From positions 83,934,384 to 83,998,383 of the forward strand of contig NC_089587.1 in assembly GCF_019320115.1 (NCBI RefSeq): a stretch of DNA of 64,000 nucleotides. Direction: 5' to 3'. Position numbers and translations under genes: made by a program. This stretch comes from Miscanthus floridulus (lineage: Eukaryota > Streptophyta > Magnoliopsida > Poales > Poaceae). The notes under the pieces were generated by a model. The model was given only the letters and a program-made list of their open reading frames with translations. It was not told the DNA's origin and did no database searches. Positions 55,451 through 64,000 of the stretch are shown here, one piece after another (position 1 is the stretch's first letter; each line of letters begins with the position of its first letter).

Positions 55451-58400
55451 ATCTGAGGTCATTTAGTGTCTCATTTGAGCAAGTTTGACCAAGTTTGTTA
55501 AACTCAAAAAGATCTGCAATTGTTGTTTTGGTCAACTTTCCATTTGAGAAAGTTTGGACGGTTTAAATTTGTGATTTTTAAATTTCAACGCCTATAAACT
55601 AGTTTTCGGGACCCTAGATTGTCTCAAATTGAAAAGTTTTGAATACCAAGTTTGTTAAGCTCATCAATATCTACAATCCTTATATAGGCCATTTTTTCAT
55701 TTGAGAAAGCTTGAACAAAATGTAGTTCAAATTTCACAAGTGTGTGACATAGTTTTAGAAAGTCTATATGAGATTCAAGAAGTTGTGACTAGTGTTTGAT
55801 AAAAATTTCTCAAATGGGAAAATGAGCTATGTAACAATTGTAGATCTTGCTGAGATGATCAAACTTGGTATTCAGAGTTTTTTCATCTGAGGTCATTTAG
55901 TGTCTCATTTGAGCAAGTTTGACCAAGTCAAATTTGGTCAAATGAAAAAAACAACACTTTGACTCTAGTATTATGAACTCTAAATGACTTCAAATTGAAA
56001 AGTTTTGAATACCAAGTTTGTTAAACTCAAAAAGATCTACAATTGTTGTTTTGGTCAACTTTCCATTTGAGAAAGTTTGGACGGTTCAAATTTATGATTT
56101 TTAAATTTCAACGCCTACAAACTAGTTTTCGGGACCCTAGATTGTCTCAAATTGAAAAGTTTTGAATACCAAGTTTGTTAAGCTCATCAATATATACAAT
56201 CCTTATATAGGCCATTTTTTCATTTGAGAAAGCTTGAACAAAATGTAGTTCAAATTTCACAAGTGTGTGACATAGTTTTAGAAAGTCTATATGAGATTCA
56301 AGAAGTTGTGACTAGTGTTTGATAAAAATTTCTCAAATGGGAAAATGAGCTATGTAACAATTGTAGATCTTGCTGAGATGATCAAACTTGGTATTCAGAG
56401 TTTTTTCATCTGAGGTCATTTAGTGTCTCATTTGAGCAAGTTTGACCAAGTCAAATTTGGTCAAATGAAAAAAACAACACTTTGACTCTAGTATTATGAA
56501 CTCTAAATGACTTCAAATTGAAAAGTTTTGAATACCAAGTTTGTTAAACTCAAAAAGATCTACAATTGTTGTTTTGGTCAACTTTCCATTTGAGAAAGTT
56601 TGGATGGTTCAAATTTGTGATTTTTAAATTTCAACGCCTACAAACTAGTTTTCGGGACCCTAGATTGTCTCAAATTGAAAAGTTTTGAATACCAAGTTTG
56701 TTAAGCTCATCAATATCTACAATCCTTATATAGGCCATTTTTTCATTTGAGAAAGCTTGAACAAAATGTAGTTCAAATTTCACAAGTGTGTGACATAGTT
56801 TTAGAAAGTCTATATGAGATTCAAGAAGTTGTGACTAGTGTTTGATAAAAATTTCTCAAATGGGAAAATGAGCTATGTAACAATTGTAGATCTTGCTGAG
56901 ATGATCAAACTTGGTATTCAGAGTTTTTTCATCTGAGGTCATTTAGTGTCTCATTTGAGCAAGTTTGACCAAGTCAAATTTGGTCAAATGAAAAAAACAA
57001 CACTTTGACTCTAGTATTATGAACTCTAAATGACTTCAAATTGAAAAGTTTTGAATACCAAGTTTGTTAAACTCAAAAAGATCTACAATTGTTGTTTTGG
57101 TCAACTTTCCATTTGAGAAAGTTTGGACGGTTCAAATTTGTGATTTTTAAATTTCAACGCCTACAAACTAGTTTTCGGGACCCTAGATTGTCTCAAATTG
57201 AAAAGTTTTGAATACCAAGTTTGTTAAGCTCATCAATATCTACAATCCTTATATAGGCCATTTTTTCATTTGAGAAAGCTTGAATAAAATATAGTTCAAA
57301 TTTCACAAGTGTGTGACATAGTTTTAGAAAGTCTATATGAGATTCAAGAAGTTGTGACTAGTGTTTGATAAAAATTTCTCAAATGGGAAAATGAGCTATG
57401 TAACAATTGTAGATCTTGCTGAGATGATCAAACTTGGTATTCAGAGTTTTTTCATCTGAGGTCATTTAGTGTCTCATTTGAGCAAGTTTGACCAAGTCAA
57501 ATTTGGTCAAATGAAAAAACAACACTTTGACTCTAGTATTATGAACTCTAAATGACTTCAAATTGAAAAGTTTTGAATACCAAGTTTGTTAAACTCAAAA
57601 AGATCTACAATTGTTGTTTTGGTCAACTTTCCATTTGAGAAAGTTTGGATGGTTCAAATTTGTGATTTTTAAATTTCAACGCCTACAAACTAGTTTTCGG
57701 GACCCTAGATTGTCTCAAATTGAAAAGTTTTGAATACCAAGTTTGTTAAGCTCATCAATATCTACAATCCTTATATAGGCCATTTTTTCATTTGAGAAAG
57801 CTTGAACAAAATGTAGTTCAAATTTCACAAGTGTGTGACATAGTTTTAGAAAGTCTATATGAGATTCAAGAAGTTGTGACTAGTGTTTGATAAAAATTTC
57901 TCAAATGGGAAAATGAGCTATGTAACAATTGTAGATCTTGCTGAGATGATCAAACTTGGTATTCAGAGTTTTTTCATCTGAGGTCATTTAGTGTCTCATT
58001 TGAGCAAGTTTGACCAAGTCAAATTTGGTCAAATGAAAAAACAACACTTTGACTCTAGTATTATGAACTCTAAATGACTTCAAATTGAAAAGTTTTGAAT
58101 ACCAAGTTTGTTAAAATCAAAAAGATCTACAATTGTTGTTTTGGTCAACTTTCCATTTGAGAAAGTTTGGATGGTTCAAATTTGTGATTTTTAAATTTCA
58201 ACACCTACAAACTAGTTTTCGGGACCCTAGATTGTCTCAAATTGAAAAGTTTTGAATACCAAGTTTGTTAAGCTCATCAATATCTACAATCCTTATATAG
58301 GCCATTTTTTCATTTGAGAAAGCTTGAACAAAATGTAGTTCAAATTTCACAAGTGTGTGACATAGTTTTAGAAAGTCTATATGAGATTCAAGAAGTTGTG

Positions 58401-61400
58401 ACTAGTGTTTGATAAAAATTTCTCAAATGGGAAAATGAGCTATGTAACAATTGTAGATCTTGCTGAGATGATCAAACTTGGTATTCAGAGTTTTTTCATC
58501 TGAGGTCATTTAGTGTCTCATTTGAGCAAGTTTGACCAAGTCAAATTTAGGTCAAATGAAAAAACAACACTTTGACTCTAGTATTATGAACTCTAAATGA
58601 CTTCAAATTGAAAAGTTTTGAATACCAAGTTTGTTAAACTCAAAAAGATCTACAATTGTTGTTTTGGTCAACTTTCCATTTGAGAAAGTTTGGACGGTTC
58701 AAATTTGTGATTTTTAAATTTCAACGCCTACAAACTAGTTTTCGGGACCCTAGATTGTCTCAAATTGAAAAGTTTTGAATACCAAGTTTGTTAAGCTCAT
58801 CAATATCTACAATCCTTATATAGGCCATTTTTTCATTTGAGAAAGCTTGAACAAAATAGTAGTTCAAATTTCACAAGTGTGTGACATAGTTTTAGAAAGT
58901 CTATATGAGATTCAAGAAGTTGTGACTAGTGTTTGATAAAAATTTCTCAAATGGGAAAATGAGCTATGTAACAATTGTAGATCTTGCTGAGATGATCAAA
59001 CTTGGTATTCAGAGTTTTTTCACCTGAGGTCATTTAGTGTCTCATTTGAGCAAGTTTGACCAAGTCAAATTTGGATCAAATAAAAAAACAACACTTTGAC
59101 TCTAGTATTATGAACTCTAAATGACTTCAAATTGAAAAGTTTTGAATACCAAGTTTGTTGAAACTCAAAAAAGATCTACAATTGTTGTTTTGGTCAACTT
59201 TCCATTTGAGAAAGTTTGGATGGTTCAAATTTGTGATTTTTAAATTTCAACACCTACAAACTAGTTTTCGGGACCCTAGATTGTCTCAAATTGAAAAGTT
59301 TTGAATACCAAGTTTGTTAAGCTCATCAATATCTACAATCCTTATATAGGACATTTTTTCATTTGAGAAAGCTTGAACAAAATGTAGTTCAAATTTCATA
59401 AGTGTGTGACATAGTTTTAGAAAGTCTATGAGATTCAAGAAGTTGTGACTAGTGTTTGATAAAAATTTCTCAAATGGGAAAATGAGCTATGTAACAATTG
59501 TAGATCTTGCTGAGATGATCAAACTTGGTATTCAGAGTTTTTTCATCTGAGGTCATTTAGTGTCTCATTTGAGCAAGTTTGACCAAGTCAAAGTTGGTCA
59601 AATAAAAAAACAACACTTTGACTCTAGTATTATGAACTCTAAATGACTTCAAATTGAAAAGTTTTGAATACCAAGTTTGTTAAACTCAAAAAGATCTACA
59701 ATTGTTGTTTTGGTCAACTTTCCATTTGAGAAAGTTTGGATGGTACAAATTTATGATTTTTAAATTTCAACGCCTACAAACTAGTTTTCGGGACCCTAGA
59801 TTGTCTCAAATTGAAAAGTTTTGAATACCAAGTTTGTTAAGCTCATCAATATCTACAATCCTTATATAGGCCATTTTTTCATTTGAGAAAGCTTGAACAA
59901 AATGTAGTTCAAATTTCACAAGTGTGTGACATAGTTTTAGAAAGTCTATATGAGATTCAAGAAGTTGTGACTAGTGTTTGATAAAAATTTCTCAAATAGG
60001 AAAATGAGCTATGTAACAATTGTAGATCTTGCTGAGATGATCAAACTTGGTATTCAGAGTTTTTTCATCTGAGGTCATTTAGTGTCTCATTTGAGCAAGT
60101 TTGACCAAGTCAAATTTGGTCAAATGAAAAAACAACACTTTGACTCTAGTATTATGAACTCTAAATGACTTCAAATTGAAAAGTTTTGAATACCAAGTTT
60201 GTTAAACTCAAAAAGATCTACAATTGTTGTTTTGGTCAACTTTCCATTTGAGAAAGTTTGGACGGTTCAAATTTGTGATTTTTAAATTTCAACGCCTACA
60301 AACTAGTTTTCGGGACCCTAGATTGTCTCAAATTGAAAAGTTTTGAATACCAAGTTTGTTAAGCTCATCAATATCTACAATCCTTATATAGGCCATTTTT
60401 TCATTTGAGAAAGCTTGAACAAAATGTAGTTCAAATTTCACAAGTGTGTGACATAGTTTTAGAAAGTCTATATGAGATTCAAGAAGTTGTGACTAGTGTT
60501 TGATAAAAATTTCTCAAATGGGAAAATGAGCTATGTAACAATTGTAGATCTTGCTGAGATGATCAAACTTGGTATTCAGAGTTTTTTCATCTGAGGTCAT
60601 TTAGTGTCTCATTTGAGCAAGTTTGACCAAGTCAAATTTGATCAAATGAAAAAACAACACTTTGACTCTAGTATTATGAACTCTAAATGACTTCAAATTG
60701 AAAAGTTTTGAATACCAAGTTTGTTAAACTCAAAAAGATCTACAATTGTTGTTTTGGTCAACTTTCCATTTGAGAAAGTTTGGACGGTTCAAATTTGTGA
60801 TTTTTAAATTTCAACGCCTACAAACTAGTTTTCGGAACCCTAGATTGTCTCAAATTGAAAAGTTTTGAATACCAAGTTTGTTAAGCTCATCAATATCTAC
60901 AATCCATATATAGGACATTTTTTCATTTGATAAAGCTTGAATAAAATGTAGTTCAAATTTCACAAGTGTGTGACATAGTTTTAGAAAGTCTATATAAGAT
61001 TCAAGAAGTTGTGACTAGTGTTTGATAAAAATTTCTCAAATGGGAAAATAAGCTATGTAACAATTGTAGATCTTGCTGAGATGATCAAACTTGGTATTCA
61101 GAGTTTTTTCATCTGAGGTCATTTAGTGTCTTATTTGAGCAAGTTTGACCAAGTCAAATTTGGTCAAATGAAAAAACAACACTTTGACTCTAGTATTATG
61201 AACTCTAAATGACTTCAAATTAAAAAGTTTTGAATACCAAGTTTGTTAAACTCAAAAAGATCTACAATTGTTGTTTTGGTCAACTTTCCATTTGAGAAAG
61301 TTTGGATGGTACAAATTTATGATTTTTAAATTTCAACGCCTACAAACTAGTTTTCGGGACCCTAGATTGTCTCAAATTGAAAAGTTTTGAATACCAAGTT

Positions 61401-61982
61401 TGTTAAGCTCATCAATATATACAATCCTTATATAGGCTATTTTTTCATTTGAGAAAGCTTGAATAAAATGTAGTTTAAATTTCACAAGTGTGTGACATAG
61501 TTTTAGAAAGTCTATATGAGATTCAAGAAGTTGTGACTAATGTTTGATAAAAATTTCTCAAATGGGAAAATGAGCTATGTAACAATTATAGATCTTGCTG
61601 AGATGATCAAACTTGGTATTCAGAGTTTTTTCATCTGAGGTCATTTAGTGTCTCATTTGAGCAAGTTTGACCAAGTCAAATTTGGTCAAATGGAAAAAAC
61701 AACACTTTGACTCTAGTATTATGAACTCTAAATTACTTCAAATTGAAAAGTTTTGAATACCAAATTTGTTAAACTCAAAAAGATCTACAATTGTTGTTTT
61801 GGTCAACTTTCCATTTGAGAAAGTTTGGATGGTACAAATTTATGATTTTTAAATTTCAACGCCTACAAACTAGTTTTCGGGACCCTAGATTGTCTCAAAT
61901 TGAAAAGTTTTGAATACCAAGTTTGTTAAGCTCATCAATATATACAATCCTTATATAGGCCATTTTTTCATTTGAGAAAGCT
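55451..61982. repeat. ~522-bp tandem repeat array, about 12.5 copies
   Basis: ATCTGAGGTCATTTAGTG marks unit starts at 55451, 55885, 56408, 56931, 57454, 57976, 58498, 59022 (ACCTGAGG), 59545, 60067, 60589, 61111 and 61633. Units are 522-524 bp; the first is 434 bp because 89 bp are missing between two ACCAAGT copies, and the last stops after about 350 bp. Within each unit an ~80-bp module (GAATACCAAGTTTGTTAA ... CATTTGAGAAAG) occurs twice in direct orientation about 157 bp apart and once inverted at the unit end. Copies differ by few substitutions. No gene inside. The array lies between the transposase and the second promoter of CACTA B; A has no such array. Confidence 0.95.
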
Positions 61983-62394
61983 GTAAAACAAAAAATACTA
62001 TATTTTCTTTATTTTTATAGGTTCAACAAAAATTTCCTATCAATTTTGGTCAAAAACCGAGACAAAATTGAAACATTGACGTTACAATAATGGGATAATA
62101 AATTTCCTATCGAATAATATTAGTTTTATTAATTTTAACTTATAAATATATTTTTGCATTAACAAAATACTTAGTATTAGTAACATTTATATTCTATATT
62201 CATAAAAGAAATAAAAAACTTTAGGTTACAAAATTTTCCTATTTACAATAAATAATTAGTTAATCAATAGTATTTTTAAAATAAATATTGCAAAGTATTG
62301 AAGTTGCTATGGAATTAATTGATTAACCTAGTATTAAACAAAATCAAAATCCCAGGCCTTTCCAATTACGCTGGCGGGTTGCCAAAATTTTCAG
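61983..62394 (+). other. AT-rich spacer after the tandem array
   Basis: No coding or repeat structure seen; leads into the internal hairpin cluster. AT-rich like the A region 42791-43242. Confidence 0.45.
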
Positions 62395-62590
62395 GCCTTC
62401 AGTCCCGGCCCAACCAAGAATCGGGACTAAAGGGTTGGCGGCAATTTCGGTGCCCGCCCAAAAATACCTTTAGTCCCGGCTGGTAACACTAGCCGGGACT
62501 AAAGGTCCAACCCTTTAGTCCCGGTTGGTCTTACCAGCCGGGACTAAATGTCCTTTAGTCCCGGCTGGTGTTACCAGCCGGGACTAAAGG
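62395..62590. repeat. internal TTTAGTCCCGG hairpin cluster of CACTA B
   Basis: Six or more alternating motifs, including CCTTTAGTCCCGGCTGGT facing ACTAGCCGGGACTAAAGG at about 62467-62505 and a second pair at 62511-62590. Same place relative to the genes as 42518-42790 in A. Confidence 0.85.
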
Positions 62591-62598
62591 GTCCCAGC

Positions 62599-62607
62599 CT
62601 ATATATA
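62599..62607 (+). promoter_or_regulatory. TATA-like box for gene 2 of CACTA B
   Basis: CTATATATAT in AGCCTATATATATCGAACG immediately after the internal hairpins. Confidence 0.55.
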
Positions 62608-62619
62608 TCGAACGTCTGT

Positions 62620-63595
62620 TCTGTTTATCTTCGATCTCGCCTCCGTCGCTCAGCCCCGCCCGGCCGCGCCATCCGCCGTCGTTGAGCTCATCTGTGCCGC
62701 GCCGCCGTTGTCTACCCCCGCCCGGCCACGCCATTCTCCCGGCCCGCAACGCCGCATCCTGTCTCCGCCGCCGCACCCGACCACACCCTCCATCGCCGAC
62801 GCTTCCCACGCGCCCACCGTATGGCCTCCGTCGAGTACTCTGCTTGATCTGCTGCATGCTCTCGATCGGCCATGCTTTTTAGATTTTTTTACAAAGTCTC
62901 GGCTGTATGTTAGATTAAAATGTATTAAATTTTAATTAGTAGTTTATTATTGTTAGTTTTTTAGTTATTTCTTAGGTGGTTTTTGATATATTAGATTAAA
63001 TGTATTAAAATTTAATTAGTATTTTATTTAGATAGTTTTTTTAGATAGTTTTTTATTATAGTTTTTGATATATGTTAGATTAAAATGTATTATCTATTAC
63101 TAGTTTATCTAATTTCATGTTAAATTTATTTAATTGGATTTAGTAATTATATATTCTATATATCTCTCTATATATATTATATCTAGAGAGATTCTATATG
63201 TATACATATGTACTTAATTATTTCTATATGTATATATACATGTACTTATTTTCATGTGTTGAGAGAGAGAGAAAATTGTATCTAGAGAGACATTCTATGT
63301 GTATCACATGCATATCTAGAGATATAGACATATGCACTTATTTCTATGTGTTGAGAGAGAGAGAAAATATATTGTATCATTATATGTGTATATATATACA
63401 TGTACTTATTTCCATATTTTTGGATCGAAAGTGTTTTTGATTCGATTCCAAAGCCTATACCTTATTATTGTTTATCCTTATGAAATATTATGTGTTATTA
63501 TATTTAATTGGATTTAGTAATTCTATATGTGTTATCACATGTACTTATGTTATGTACCATAGTAATTCTATCTATGTGTTATCTTGAAGATACAA
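62620..63595 (+). other. leader and probable intron of CACTA B gene 2
   Basis: A GC- and CT-rich first part (to about 62880) resembles a 5' leader; the rest is AT-rich with ATATAC and GAGAGAGA microsatellites, including a ~100-bp near-duplication around TGTGTTGAGAGAGAGAGAAAA (about 63255 and 63347). Open frames in the GC-rich part on both strands are not supported as genes. Confidence 0.45.
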
Positions 63596-64000
63596 ATGGC
63601 TGCTCCGGATGATAACTTGAGTGATGACATAATGGCGGATATTATCAACGCCGGCACCAATGTGGATGTAGATGACACGAGTCAGTACTTTGCTGATTAT
63701 GAGGATATCCTAAATATGCCGGTGGTTGAAGATCAACAAATTGTCGCGCAAGAAAATACTGGCGAGGTATATTCGATTATCTATCATCTCTTATAGATGC
63801 ATGCGTACGTATATTTGTTGTTAATCATTGTGTTTCTACTCATGTAGCCGGTCTCTGGATCTACATCAACCACCGACAAAAGTAGGAAAGTCCGAGGGCC
63901 AAAAAAGCCATTAGAGGGCCGTTTCATAATATCAGAATTCGACACCGACACCGGCAAACCATTGGGACCACATGCTCAGACATATGTCAATCAATGTGGG
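63596..64000 (+). CDS. CACTA B gene 2, 5' end (En/Spm-type, partial)
   Basis: Homologue of 37261-41338. Exon 1, 63596-63766, starts MAAPDDNLSDDIMADIINAG and is acidic like its A counterpart (57 versus 56 codons); a GT donor follows. Exon 2 starts at 63848 after ATGTAG and runs open to the window end, with RGPKKPLEGRFIISEFDTD matching A. Intron position and phase are the same as in A. No stop or frameshift so far. The transposase and Ulp1 domains, if present, lie outside the window. Confidence 0.8.

Larger units (their letters stand above)
49356..64000 (+). mobile_element. CACTA B: large CACTA element, right end outside window
   Basis: Left end CACTACTAGAGAACAGAC, close to the ends of CACTA A, preceded by candidate target duplication GAT (49353-49355). 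Plus-strand genes in the same order as A: GRF gene (51394-51915), TNP2 transposase (52005-55371), gene 2 (from 63596). The spacer before gene 2 is expanded by a 6.5 kb tandem array. The right end is beyond 64000. Confidence 0.88.

Noticed and set aside
55451..61982. CRISPR-like array
   Set aside because: Units are over 500 bp, contiguous with no unique spacers, and inside a plant transposon; this is a tandem satellite-like repeat.
55451..61982. Centromeric satellite
   Set aside because: Unit length and sequence do not resemble known ~155 bp grass centromere repeats, and the array is embedded between two CACTA genes.
62555..62935. Pro/Arg-rich frames on both strands near the internal promoter of CACTA B
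   Set aside because: Located in the probable non-coding leader after the TATA box; composition artefacts with no match in the equivalent A region.

Overview
The window looks like intergenic DNA from a large grass genome, most likely a panicoid grass. The evidence is chromovirus-type Ty3/gypsy elements with roughly 3 kb LTRs, CACTA elements with TTTAGTCCCGG and TTTGCCGAGTG subterminal repeats, and hAT and solo-LTR debris. I recognise no ordinary host gene. Nearly everything is transposon, nested several levels deep, and most coding regions are broken. The assignment to a grass is inference from element families; species is not determinable here.

Layout. 1-2160: right part of a dead hAT element. 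2945-3164: end of a CACTA-like element. 3165-8612: minus-strand Ty3/gypsy chromovirus (gypsy-1), broken in gag by a plus-strand Ty3/gypsy element with a tRNA-Asp-type primer site (G3, from 8613). G3 is split by a complete, young-looking chromovirus (gypsy-2, 10675-22829, 5-bp target duplication CTGAG) and again at 23685 by a minus-strand, apparently non-autonomous LTR element (R4). R4 runs at least to 49355 and itself holds a 514-bp hAT-type element (27713-28226), a solo LTR (29046-32644), a 13.65 kb CACTA element (A, 35249-48898) with a smaller CACTA inside it (35370-36837), and the left part of a second large CACTA (B, 49356 to window end).

CACTA A (minus) and B (plus) are relatives with the same plan in the 5'-to-3' direction: terminal repeat, TTTAGTCCCGG hairpins, a TATA-like box, three copies of a ~230-bp imperfect palindrome, a small GRF-type zinc-finger gene with a C-terminal membrane segment, a TNP2-type transposase gene, a second hairpin cluster with a TATA box, and then a second gene. 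In A the second gene carries an En/Spm-type transposase domain and a C-terminal Ulp1-like protease; in B only its first two exons are in the window. In B the spacer between the transposase and the second hairpin cluster is filled by a 6.5 kb array of ~522-bp repeats. The GRF gene of A is the only complete open gene in the window by my reading.

Two kinds of decay can be told apart. Gypsy-1, the 5' hAT and CACTA A keep frame over long distances but carry many stop codons, often CAG or CAA turned into TAG or TAA. Gypsy-2 and CACTA B carry mainly single-base insertions; for gypsy-2, whose LTRs are still very similar, this may partly reflect assembly error rather than biology.
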